Notes: generated by a model not told the origin, from the sequence alone. A stretch of 10,314 bases of DNA from an uncultured Candidatus Saccharibacteria bacterium (GCA_947097085.1 CAMUQR010000027.1:1-10314); one strand, 5' to 3'. Shown: positions 1 to 7,140, counted from the stretch's first letter. A program made the numbers and translations.

Positions 1-25
1 TTATTTTTAACAACTACTTAGTTCT

Positions 26-54
26 ATATTACACTTTTTACAACACTTTTTCAA
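26..54 (-). promoter_or_regulatory. Predicted promoter for a gene left of the window
   Basis: On the - strand TTGAAA (54-49) and TAATAT (31-26) are separated by 17 bases, a good sigma-70-type arrangement pointing out of the left edge, divergent from priA. The nine-base direct repeat ACACTTTTT (31-39 and 43-51) fills the spacer. The target gene is outside the window, so this rests on motif quality alone. Confidence 0.45.
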
Positions 55-84
55 ATGTTTTTAATATTATTCATCAAGTTTAAG

Positions 85-93
85 TGTTACAAT
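85..93 (+). promoter_or_regulatory. Extended -10 promoter of priA, probably leaderless
   Basis: TACAAT (88-93) is preceded by TGT, giving an extended -10 element (TGnTACAAT). No convincing -35 box lies 16-18 bases upstream. The priA ATG starts at 102, eight bases after the -10, so transcription would begin at or one or two bases before the start codon. No Shine-Dalgarno is present, which fits a leaderless mRNA. Confidence 0.5.
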
Positions 94-101
94 GACAATC
101 A

Positions 102-2033
102 ATGAAATATTATTTGGTTGGGATTAATAAAGTTGTCTCTAAACAACATGAGCAGTTCACCTACCATAGTGAACATAATTATCGTGTTGGCCAAATTGTC
201 CAAGTTCCGATTGGCAAAGCTCTTGCTCTGGGTGTGATTGTTGAATTAGTCAAAAAACCGGAGTTTGCCACTAAACCAATTTTTACCTCAGTCACTGATC
301 AAACTTTACCATTACCACTCGTCAAAACTCTGCTATGGATGCGCCAGTTTTATTTAGCTCCACTAGCGAGCATTATTCAAACCGCCCTGCCAACTGGCAT
401 CTTAAAAAATCGGCGTGTCAGTCAAGCAATTTTTACTACCAGTGAATCTAACGCCTCGCTCATTCCCACCTCTGCTCAAGCCGAAATTATTAATAAAATC
501 ATTAATTCACCGCCCCAGACTCATTTACTGCGTGGTGTCACTGGATCTGGTAAAACTACTGTTTATCTTGAGCTTGTGCGTCAAGCGATCACTGCGCAAC
601 GATCAGCCATTATTATCATTCCAGAAATCGCCCTAACTACTCAGCTAACTCAACAATTCACCAGTCAATTTGAGCGCGTGATCGTCTTTCATTCCAATTT
701 AACCGAATCCGCCCGCCATCAAATTTGGCAAGCGGTTTTAACAGCTCAGGAGCCAGTGATTATTATTGGCACGCGCTCCAGTCTGTTCTTGCCCGTCCAA
801 AATCTCGGGCTAATTGTGATTGACGAAGCTCATGAAATTAGTAGTCTCAAACAAGACAAGAATCCTAAATATTCCAGCACACAAGTCGCTAGCGTGTTGG
901 CAAAATTACATCATGCTCGGCTAATTTTAGGGAGCGCCACACCTCTGTTAAGCGACTATTGGTTTTGTGAACAAAAAAAGTGTTCATTGCTCGAATTACC
1001 TGAAACCGCTTTAAATGCCACGCCACCTCACATTGAGTTAGTCGACATGCGCACCAAGGCCAACTTCAAACGTAATTTTATTTTATCGAATCAACTACTG
1101 TCTGCGATTCAGAACTCACTTGACCAGCATCAACAAGTTCTGATTTTTCACAATCGCCGTGGTAGTACTTCAGCGACTTTATGTAAAGCTTGTGGTTGGC
1201 TGGCGGAGTGTCCACATTGCCATATTCCGCTCACCCTCCATCATGATAATTTTCAGTTACGTTGTCATTCTTGCAATTACACTCAAGCTATTCCCACGCA
1301 CTGTCCACAATGCGGTTCAGCCGAAATCGAGCATCGTGGTATCGGCACCAAGCTGATTGAAGCGGAACTCGCGCGCTTATTTCCCAAAGCCACCATTCGC
1401 CGCTTCGATGCCGACACCCCAACTGACGAAAATGTCGCCAATTCCTACAATCAACTCCGCGACGGCACTATCGATATCTTGATTGGCACACAAGTTATTG
1501 CCAAAGGCCTTAACCTCCACAATCTCACCACTGTTGGCATTGTTCAGGCTGATACTGGTTTATTTTTGCCAGATTTTGTAGCTTCCGAGCGCACTTTTCA
1601 GCTTTTAACCCAAGTGATTGGTCGGGTCGGGCGCAATGCTAAATCCACTCAGGTTATCATCCAAACCTATCAGCCCGATCACCCTAGCATCAAATTAGCT
1701 CTCACTCAAGATTATTTGCAATTTTACCAACAAGAAATTGCCCTGCGCCGTGCTCACCACTACCCACCATTTTGTTTTCTTCTTAAATTGACGATTAGTT
1801 ATAAAACTGAAGCTGTCGCCATCAAGCATGCTCGAACCTTAGCTCATGATTTGCGCCAGCGATTTAGCGATATTGAAATTGTTGGACCATCGCCTAGTTT
1901 TTACGAAAAACGTGGTGATAAATTCTATTGGCAAATCATCATCAAATCCACTAAACGTCCCATCCTCCAACAAATCGTCGCTAACCTCCCGCCAAACTGG
2001 CAATTCGACCTTGATAGCTCTAGTTTGATTTAA
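102..2033 (+). CDS. priA: Primosomal protein N' (PriA), replication-restart DNA helicase
   Basis: PriA is the superfamily 2 3'-5' helicase that recognises stalled forks and reloads the replicative helicase in the cytoplasm. The 643-aa product has an N-terminal 3'-DNA-binding region (about 1-100), Walker A GVTGSGKTT (145-153), DEAH (241-244), GSATP (277-281) and the motif IV-VI region with GTQVIAKG and QVIGRVGR. The PriA hallmark is clear: eight cysteines at 361, 364, 370, 373, 388, 391, 401 and 404 that bind two zinc ions within the helicase core. It is shorter than the roughly 730-aa E. coli protein. Odd points are DEAH instead of the usual DEEH, and a changed aromatic-rich loop (SSLKQ where SSYKQ is usual, followed by KYSSTQ instead of RYxARD). 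The start is the first ATG, with no Shine-Dalgarno. It lies 44 bases upstream of def. Confidence 0.96.
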   Translation: MKYYLVGINKVVSKQHEQFTYHSEHNYRVGQIVQVPIGKALALGVIVELVKKPEFATKPIFTSVTDQTLPLPLVKTLLWMRQFYLAPLASIIQTALPTGILKNRRVSQAIFTTSESNASLIPTSAQAEIINKIINSPPQTHLLRGVTGSGKTTVYLELVRQAITAQRSAIIIIPEIALTTQLTQQFTSQFERVIVFHSNLTESARHQIWQAVLTAQEPVIIIGTRSSLFLPVQNLGLIVIDEAHEISSLKQDKNPKYSSTQVASVLAKLHHARLILGSATPLLSDYWFCEQKKCSLLELPETALNATPPHIELVDMRTKANFKRNFILSNQLLSAIQNSLDQHQQVLIFHNRRGSTSATLCKACGWLAECPHCHIPLTLHHDNFQLRCHSCNYTQAIPTHCPQCGSAEIEHRGIGTKLIEAELARLFPKATIRRFDADTPTDENVANSYNQLRDGTIDILIGTQVIAKGLNLHNLTTVGIVQADTGLFLPDFVASERTFQLLTQVIGRVGRNAKSTQVIIQTYQPDHPSIKLALTQDYLQFYQQEIALRRAHHYPPFCFLLKLTISYKTEAVAIKHARTLAHDLRQRFSDIEIVGPSPSFYEKRGDKFYWQIIIKSTKRPILQQIVANLPPNWQFDLDSSSLI

Positions 2034-2063
2034 GCCTAAAACTCGCTTTTATCAGATGTTTAT

Positions 2064-2071
2064 GGTATAAT
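2064..2071 (+). promoter_or_regulatory. Extended -10 promoter of def, probably leaderless
   Basis: TATAAT (2066-2071) preceded by TGG forms a textbook extended -10 in the 44-base priA-def gap. The def ATG begins at 2078, six bases later, exactly where the first transcribed base is expected. There is no -35 consensus and no Shine-Dalgarno before def. The natural reading is a leaderless def-fmt transcript, possibly in addition to read-through from priA. Confidence 0.6.
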
Positions 2072-2077
2072 TTTGAT

Positions 2078-2659
2078 ATGAAAAAAGGCACCGTCAAAGA
2101 CATCATTACCCTGCCCGACCCTCGTTTACGCCAAGCTTCTGAGCCAGTTGGTGAGATTAACGAGGAAATTTTAGAGATTATTGAACGGATGAAGCAAGCC
2201 GCGCTTGATTGGGAAGCTAACCGCCCACACGAAGTCAGCACTGCCCTGACCGCCGTCCAAATCGGTGTGTTAAAGCAAATTATCATCGTCCGAGAAGATT
2301 TTGGTGACAAAGACAACAAGCAATTTCACGTTTTAATCAACCCGAAAATCACTAAACTCGAAGGAAAAACCAGTCGCGATTTTGAAGGTTGTCTCAGCGT
2401 CAAGGATTTCTACGGCAAAGTCGCCCGCCCCGACAAAGTCAAAATCAAAGCCAAAAACGAAAAAGGTGAAACTTTTCATATCAAAGCTCGCGGTTTCTTA
2501 TCACGTGTTTTACAGCATGAAATGGATCACATTAACGGTATTACTTTCGTGGATCGCATCACTAATCATGATGATTTTTATAGACTAGACGATAATGGTA
2601 ACTTGCAGGAGTTAGATTATGACACAGAAGTCAAACCAACTGGTATTCTTCGGGACTGA
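2078..2659 (+). CDS. def: Peptide deformylase
   Basis: Peptide deformylase removes the N-terminal formyl group from nascent proteins at the ribosome exit. The 193-aa product carries motif II EGCLSV (103-108) with the metal ligand Cys105 and motif III HEMDH (147-151) with ligands His147 and His151 and catalytic Glu148. Motif I, normally GxGxAAxQ, is degenerate: STALTAVQ (54-61), keeping the oxyanion-stabilising Gln61 but losing both glycines. A charged C-terminal extension of about 35 residues follows the catalytic core. The gene overlaps fmt by 41 bases, so formylation and deformylation are translated from one message. It stops at TGA, which shows TGA is a stop codon here. ATG 2078 sits at the predicted transcription start. 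Confidence 0.95.
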   Translation: MKKGTVKDIITLPDPRLRQASEPVGEINEEILEIIERMKQAALDWEANRPHEVSTALTAVQIGVLKQIIIVREDFGDKDNKQFHVLINPKITKLEGKTSRDFEGCLSVKDFYGKVARPDKVKIKAKNEKGETFHIKARGFLSRVLQHEMDHINGITFVDRITNHDDFYRLDDNGNLQELDYDTEVKPTGILRD

Positions 2660-3506
2660 AGATTATAGCGCTACCGTTCTTGATAATTTACTAGGCGCTG
2701 GTATCGCGATTGAAGCCGTCATTACCAAACCCGACCTCAAAAAAGGCCGCGGTCAAAAACTCCAAGCACCCGCCGTTAAAACCATCGCCGAAAACTACAA
2801 CGTCACCGTCTATCAACCCGAAAATCTCACACAAATGCGTGATGCCATCGCACAAACCAGCCGTTTTGGGGCGATTTTAGTTAGTTTTGGTAAAATTATC
2901 CCCCAGGATATTATTGACAGCTTCGAGCTAGGCATTATCAACCTCCATCCGTCACTACTACCGAAATATCGCGGACCGTCGCCTATTGAAAGCGCTATTT
3001 ATAACGGCGAACAGCTCACTGGCGTGTCAATCATGACTCTCAATGACAAAATGGACGCTGGAGCGATTTACGCCCAAGCACCGGTTGAACTTACCCCAGT
3101 TACCACCGCTAGTCAGCTCTATCAACAGACCGCTCAACTTGGTAGCAAGCTTCTGATTCAAATCTTACCGCAAATCATTGCCGGCAAACTAATCCCAGAA
3201 CCTCAAGACGATACTCAAGCCACCTATTGCTCGCTCCTGACTAAAGCACAAGGCTGGCTCAATCCTGAAAAATCGAGCGCTGACCAACTCGTTAATCAAA
3301 TTCGCGCCTATCATGTTTTTCCGAAGAGTCATCTCGAGATTTACGATCAAATCTGCATTATAACTGACGCCAGCGCCGATAGTCAGCCCACTTCGCCACT
3401 TAATTTTGAATGTGCCGATGGTCAATTTTTGAATATTCATCAGCTTATTGCCCCAAGTGGTAAAACTATGACCGCCACCGCCTTCGTCAACGGCTATAAA
3501 AACTAA
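2619..3506 (+). CDS. fmt: Methionyl-tRNA formyltransferase
   Basis: Fmt transfers a formyl group from 10-formyl-tetrahydrofolate to Met-tRNA(fMet), producing the initiator tRNA used by IF2. The 295-aa product begins with the typical VFFGT strand (9-13), has the catalytic triad Asn108, His110 and Asp146 at the positions known for the E. coli enzyme, and the folate-site motif HPSLLPKYRGPSPI (110-123). The C-terminal OB-like domain (about 205-295) is present and of near-normal length. The start is well supported: AGGAG (2607-2611) lies seven bases before ATG 2619, inside def, giving a 41-base overlap in another frame and likely translational coupling. It is the last gene of the left + strand cluster, followed by a hairpin terminator. 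Confidence 0.96.
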   Translation: MTQKSNQLVFFGTEDYSATVLDNLLGAGIAIEAVITKPDLKKGRGQKLQAPAVKTIAENYNVTVYQPENLTQMRDAIAQTSRFGAILVSFGKIIPQDIIDSFELGIINLHPSLLPKYRGPSPIESAIYNGEQLTGVSIMTLNDKMDAGAIYAQAPVELTPVTTASQLYQQTAQLGSKLLIQILPQIIAGKLIPEPQDDTQATYCSLLTKAQGWLNPEKSSADQLVNQIRAYHVFPKSHLEIYDQICIITDASADSQPTSPLNFECADGQFLNIHQLIAPSGKTMTATAFVNGYKN

Positions 3507-3514
3507 CAGTTTAA

Positions 3515-3551
3515 AAATCACCCACCAATGTGAGTGATTTGTAGTTTTAGG
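3515..3551. terminator. Bidirectional intrinsic terminator between fmt and the rpsA-infB operon
   Basis: Seven bases AAATCAC (3515-3521) pair with GTGATTT (3534-3540); inside, CAC pairs with GTG around a CAAT loop, with one C/A mismatch between the two stems. On + the stem is followed by GTAGTTTTAGG, on - by TTTTT. It lies between two convergent transcription units, fmt ending at 3506 and the 138-aa gene ending at 3553, so it can serve both. Confidence 0.75.
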
Positions 3552-3552
3552 T

Positions 3553-3969
3553 CTATTTGTTCAACAATTGATCTTTATTATCAATAATTTCTTGACGCAT
3601 TTTACTGACTACATCAGCTACAATTTGAGCATAATCTGGTCGATTCAGCTCTAGCCACTTCGTCGCAGCATATTCTGACAATAACCGCGTGTCCGCCACA
3701 TCATAGCCAGTAGTTTTTTGCATTTTTTCAAACAAAGTATCAGAATGATACATCGGCACAAAAGCCGACAGCCAATTTATAATGAAGCTTGAATCTTTAT
3801 CGGCAATTTTTTTAAACTCCACCACTTGCTCCGGCGTCATGTTATGCGATAGCGCATCACCAACTCGCAACTCGACTTCTGAATACAAATACTCCAAAAA
3901 AGCCTGCTTCTCTTGTGGTGGTAGAGCCCCCAAGCCAACTTCGTCTAAAAATTGTTCATTTAATTTCAT
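3553..3969 (-). CDS. Conserved hypothetical protein, DUF5663-like
   Basis: This 138-aa protein has no enzymatic motif that I can see. The N-terminus (LNEQFLDEVGLGALPPQEKQ, residues 3-22) and the following VELRVGDALS / MTPEQVVEF stretch resemble proteins annotated as DUF5663 in Patescibacteria; I recognise this from memory and have not searched. It appears soluble and mostly helical, acidic, with no signal peptide and no membrane segment. It is the last gene of the rpsA-infB cluster, starting 20 bases after the infB stop. No Shine-Dalgarno precedes ATG 3969; instead a TATAAT box is placed 11 bases upstream, so it may also be transcribed on its own. Position suggests co-expression with translation initiation factors, but its function is unknown. 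Confidence 0.85.
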   Translation of the reverse strand: MKLNEQFLDEVGLGALPPQEKQAFLEYLYSEVELRVGDALSHNMTPEQVVEFKKIADKDSSFIINWLSAFVPMYHSDTLFEKMQKTTGYDVADTRLLSEYAATKWLELNRPDYAQIVADVVSKMRQEIIDNKDQLLNK

Positions 3970-3980
3970 AGCTTATGCTT

Positions 3981-4009
3981 ATTATAGCGTTATTTCAATT
4001 TTCGTGCAA
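3981..4009 (-). promoter_or_regulatory. Possible internal promoter for the 138-aa gene
   Basis: On the - strand TTGCAC (4009-4004) and TATAAT (3986-3981) are 17 bases apart, with the -35 inside the last codons of infB and the -10 just past its stop. Transcription would begin about four to six bases before ATG 3969, giving an almost leaderless message. The -10 is perfect and the -35 matches only partly. Confidence 0.45.
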
Positions 4010-5762
4010 CAATTTCTCGTTCAAACAGCTCAAACTTATCACCAATTTCTAATTGAATTTTCTTGGTTGATTTGAGTGATAAACCACACATATCACCCTC
4101 GAACACTTCTTTAACTTCTTGTTGGTGCTTTTCAACAGTCAATACTTCCAGTTCGGCAATTTGTTCTTTATTGCGCTTTACACGCACCAGCATACCTGGC
4201 ATGATTTTACCAGTTGTCACCAAGCCACCAGCGATAATCTTATCTTTTGAAGTACGAAAAACACCTTTAACAGTCAATTTACCCATATCTTGCTCTTTGA
4301 CTTCTGGCGCCAACAGCTTCTCCATCTCAGCTTTCGCATCATCCAACAGTTCATAAATTACGTTATACAAGCGAACTTGTACCCCAAGTCGCGCCGCTAA
4401 GCGCCGAATCGAAGCTGAGATATTGATATTAAAGCCATAAATCACAGTAGTGCCGTTAGCCGCCATTTTAACGTCGCTTTCGGTCACATCGCCAACACCA
4501 TGCGCCACAACATTAACTTGCACTTCGTCATTAGTGTCGATAAGCTTAACGTTATCAATTACTGAAGTTAGACTGCCTTGGACATCAGCCTTAATTAACA
4601 CATTAAAATCTTGTGCAACGGCACTCTGATGAATTTTGTCCAGCAATTCTAATCCAGTCACATTGCTACTTGGAACATTCATGCTAGCTTCATAACGAGC
4701 TTGATTGGCCAAGGCACGCGCCTCACGCTCCGAATTAACTTCTCGGAATAATTCACCGAAGTTTGGCAAAGTTTTAAAACCAGTCACTGTCACCGGCGTC
4801 GATGGACCAACTTTATTGACAGCTTTACCACGGAAATCAACAATTGTGCGGATTTTACCATAACTACCACCAGCCACCAAGATATCACCGACTTGCAACT
4901 CACCGTGTTGGACCAACAAGCCAACCACCGCACCTTTACCCTGACGCATCCGAGCTTCAATTACCAGACCCTCAGACAAATAGTCATAATCAGCTTTAAA
5001 TTCCTCCATTTCGGCGATCAACAGAATTGATTCAAGCAATTTATCAATGCCTTCGCCCGTCCGACCTGACACTGGAACCATGATTGTATCACCGCCCCAT
5101 TCTTCCGGATTCAAACGATATTCGCTTGCCAACTGACCTTTTACCATTTCGACATTGGCAGTTGGTTTATCAACTTTGGTAATGGCCACGATAATTTTAG
5201 CATTGGCTGATTCAGCAAATTTAATCGCCTCTACGGTTTGTGGCTTCACGCCATCATCAGCCGCCACCACAATCACCACAATATCAGTCAACAACGCTCC
5301 GTGCTGACGAATTGATGCGAAAGCCTCATGCCCCGGCGTATCCAACAAAGTAATTTTACGCCCCTGAAACTCCGTCTGATAAGCGGAAATATGCTGAGTA
5401 ATACCACCCGCCTCGCCTTCAACGGTTTTCATATTCAAAATCTTATCCAGCAGAGTAGTTTTACCATGATCGACATGGCCCATTACTGCCACCACTGGCG
5501 GACGAATCCTCGCTTTATCAGATGCCTGATGAGCCGAGAGTTTCGTATCATGTACCACTTCCGCTTGCTCCAGCTTCACTTTTAAGCCTAATTCATCAAT
5601 AATAATCGAGACGGTATCATAGTCAAGTTTTTGATTAATTGTCGCTACAATACCGTTTTTAAACAGCTCTTGGATCAAGCTAGCGACCGACAGATTGAGA
5701 TTTTCGGCAAGCTCATTGACGGTAATTGACCCGCCCATTGTGATAATTTTCTCTTGCTCCAT
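3990..5762 (-). CDS. infB: Translation initiation factor IF-2
   Basis: IF2 is the GTPase that brings fMet-tRNA to the 30S subunit and promotes 50S joining. The 590-aa product is a compact form: an N-terminal IF2N-like segment (about 12-62, ITVNELAENLNLSVASLIQ), then the GTPase domain with G1 GHVDHGKT (95-102), G2 GGITQHISAY (119-128), G3 DTPGHE (141-146), G4 TKVD (195-198) and G5 SGRTGEG (232-238), followed by domains II, III and the C-terminal tRNA-binding domain (about 490-590). The long, charged N-terminal region of proteobacterial IF2 is missing, as is common in small genomes. G4 has Thr where Asn is usual. The start is firm: AAAAAGGAG lies four bases before ATG 5762. It follows rpsA by 54 bases, a gap holding a small GCTAG/CTAGC hairpin (5784-5803). 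Confidence 0.97.
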   Translation of the reverse strand: MEQEKIITMGGSITVNELAENLNLSVASLIQELFKNGIVATINQKLDYDTVSIIIDELGLKVKLEQAEVVHDTKLSAHQASDKARIRPPVVAVMGHVDHGKTTLLDKILNMKTVEGEAGGITQHISAYQTEFQGRKITLLDTPGHEAFASIRQHGALLTDIVVIVVAADDGVKPQTVEAIKFAESANAKIIVAITKVDKPTANVEMVKGQLASEYRLNPEEWGGDTIMVPVSGRTGEGIDKLLESILLIAEMEEFKADYDYLSEGLVIEARMRQGKGAVVGLLVQHGELQVGDILVAGGSYGKIRTIVDFRGKAVNKVGPSTPVTVTGFKTLPNFGELFREVNSEREARALANQARYEASMNVPSSNVTGLELLDKIHQSAVAQDFNVLIKADVQGSLTSVIDNVKLIDTNDEVQVNVVAHGVGDVTESDVKMAANGTTVIYGFNINISASIRRLAARLGVQVRLYNVIYELLDDAKAEMEKLLAPEVKEQDMGKLTVKGVFRTSKDKIIAGGLVTTGKIMPGMLVRVKRNKEQIAELEVLTVEKHQQEVKEVFEGDMCGLSLKSTKKIQLEIGDKFELFEREIVARKLK

Positions 5763-5816
5763 ATGTCTCCTTTTTCTGTTGTCGCTAGCTCCTAAACACT
5801 AGCCGTTTATATTAAT

Positions 5817-6878
5817 TTATTTTGCTAAGCATAGTGAAATCTTACGATTGTCTTTGTCAATGTCTAAGATTCGGAATTGTTTTTTCTCATTAAGAGTAAA
5901 AATATTCTCCGGGTTAACATCATCACCCTTGCCCAGTTCTGAAACATGAACTAACGCTTCAACTGATGGGCTAAGTTGTACAAACGCACCAAATGGTGTA
6001 ATGCGAGTGACGGTTCCCTCGACTTCGTCACCTTTTTTAAACTTTTCAACTTCACTAATCCATGGATCGTCAGTCAATTGTTTAATACTTAAGTTCAGGC
6101 GGTCTTTGTCGATATCAATAATTTTAGCTTCGATATCGTCACCAATTTTGACATAGTCGTTTGGATCAACTACACGCTCCCAGCTGATTTCTGAGATGTG
6201 TACCAAGCCCTCAATGCCATCAACGGTCACGAAGACACCGAACTCAACTACGCCAGTTACTTGACCTTTAACTTTGTCACCAACTGCCATTTTGCTGAAG
6301 GTAGCAGCTAGGCTGTCTTTAATTGCTTCTTTTTCTGAGAAAATTAGCTTGTTAGTCTTGCGGTCAACATCAATCACACGAGTTTTGATTTTTTTACCAA
6401 TCAAGCTGTTCAGGCGTTGCAAAATCTCGTCTTTATCGCTTGAAGCTACTCGTGGGTAATGTTCAGCTGAAAGTTGTGATACTGGTAAGAAACCACGTAC
6501 GCCTTCATATTCAACCAACAAACCACCGCGATTAGCGTCAAATGGTTCAACTTCCACAATTTCTTCATTTTCCATGATTTTGGAAACTTCTTCCCAACCA
6601 CGGTCTTTGACGGCTTTGCGTAGTGATAATAATACGCGACCATCTTCTAATTCTTCGTCCATGACGCTTGCTGATACTTCATCGCCAACATTGAGTTTGC
6701 GACTAAAACCAACTTCACGACGTGGTACCACACCGGTACCGCCGGCACCAAGATCAACCAACACTTCATGTTTCTTCACTGAAATCACAGTACCAGTTGC
6801 GATATCGCCCTGAGCTAGAGGCTTAATTTGCTCATTCTGAGCTAATAGCTCATCCATAGTTAAAGTGGCTTTTGCCAT
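5817..6878 (-). CDS. rpsA: 30S ribosomal protein S1, four S1 domains
   Basis: S1 binds mRNA on the 30S subunit and helps load messages lacking a strong Shine-Dalgarno. The 353-aa product has four OB-fold S1 repeats at about 22-88, 104-184, 198-268 and 282-352. Repeats 3 and 4 are the most canonical (GVFVTVDGIEGLVHISEIS; GAFVQLSPSVEALVHVSEL). E. coli S1 has six repeats; four-repeat forms are usual in Gram-positives and many small genomes. Domain 1 begins GDIATGTVISVKKHEVLVDL, typical of the ribosome-docking end. It heads the rpsA-infB cluster. Directly before ATG 6878 there is only a weak purine run (GAAAAG); a strong AAAGGAG lies 46 bases upstream with a hairpin in between, described under the leader. 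Some CPR genomes annotate this as a generic S1 RNA-binding protein, but length and context favour rpsA. Confidence 0.93.
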   Translation of the reverse strand: MAKATLTMDELLAQNEQIKPLAQGDIATGTVISVKKHEVLVDLGAGGTGVVPRREVGFSRKLNVGDEVSASVMDEELEDGRVLLSLRKAVKDRGWEEVSKIMENEEIVEVEPFDANRGGLLVEYEGVRGFLPVSQLSAEHYPRVASSDKDEILQRLNSLIGKKIKTRVIDVDRKTNKLIFSEKEAIKDSLAATFSKMAVGDKVKGQVTGVVEFGVFVTVDGIEGLVHISEISWERVVDPNDYVKIGDDIEAKIIDIDKDRLNLSIKQLTDDPWISEVEKFKKGDEVEGTVTRITPFGAFVQLSPSVEALVHVSELGKGDDVNPENIFTLNEKKQFRILDIDKDNRKISLCLAK

Positions 6879-7014
6879 AAGTCTTTTCTAATACTTCGCC
6901 TAGATTAAGCGAAATATTATATAACTCCTTTCTTAGATAATATTGTCCAAAAAGAATCAGCCTAGAGAAGAGAGTTACGACTTAAAACCAACTCTAACCG
7001 ACCCTTAATAGATT
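6879..7014 (-). promoter_or_regulatory. Structured rpsA leader, candidate autoregulatory element
   Basis: From the predicted start at about 7014 the leader is 136 nt. Reading 5' to 3' on the - strand: segment A AGAGTT (6995-6990), segment B TAACTCTCTTC (6977-6967), segment C GAAAGGAGTTA (6932-6922) containing a strong Shine-Dalgarno, then a 10-bp hairpin AATATTTCGC/GCGAAGTATT (6918-6909 with 6899-6890, one G-U pair, nine-base loop), then the ATG. B can pair with A over six bases or with C over ten of eleven positions, and these pairings exclude each other, so the SD may be switched between open and sequestered. This is read by eye and is inference; ribosomal-protein genes often carry such leaders. 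Confidence 0.5.
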
Positions 7015-7020
7015 ATCTAT

Positions 7021-7049
7021 ATTTTACCCTGTTTTGCGAGTTTTTTCAA
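7021..7049 (-). promoter_or_regulatory. Predicted promoter of the rpsA-infB operon
   Basis: TTGAAA (7049-7044) and TAAAAT (7026-7021) on the - strand are exactly 17 bases apart. Both boxes match the sigma-70-type consensus at five of six positions. Transcription is expected to begin near 7014, 136 bases before the rpsA start. Confidence 0.65.
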
Positions 7050-7065
7050 GGATAAGTTTTTTAAA

Positions 7066-7107
7066 AAATAAGAAGGCGTTTTGTTCAAGAAAACAGTCCC
7101 CACCCCA
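7066..7107 (-). terminator. Weak intrinsic terminator candidate after the two-TM protein gene
   Basis: On the - strand an A/T-rich hairpin GTTTT/AAAAC with a CTTGAAC loop is followed a few bases later by TTCTTATTTTTT. It lies between the stop of the 136-aa gene and the rpsA promoter, where a terminator would be expected, but the stem is weak. Confidence 0.3.
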
Positions 7108-7140
7108 TGGCCGATACCAGTCTGTCGAGCAATTAATAGC

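Noticed and set aside
2020..2319. Open frame of 99 codons on - opposite def
   Set aside because: Shadow of def and the priA end; no ribosome-binding site, and it overlaps a well-supported gene with all catalytic motifs.
2657..2659. Possible UGA recoding, as in Gracilibacteria and Absconditabacteria
   Set aside because: def ends at TGA at the expected protein end and in overlap with fmt; no other gene needs readthrough of TGA, so the standard bacterial code fits.
3189..3521. Open frame of 110 codons on - opposite the fmt C-terminus
   Set aside because: Antisense to fmt, starts inside the bidirectional terminator, and resembles no known protein.
5784..5803. GCTAG/CTAGC hairpin between rpsA and infB as a terminator or regulator
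   Set aside because: Only five base pairs with a ten-base loop and no T-run; at most a minor processing site.
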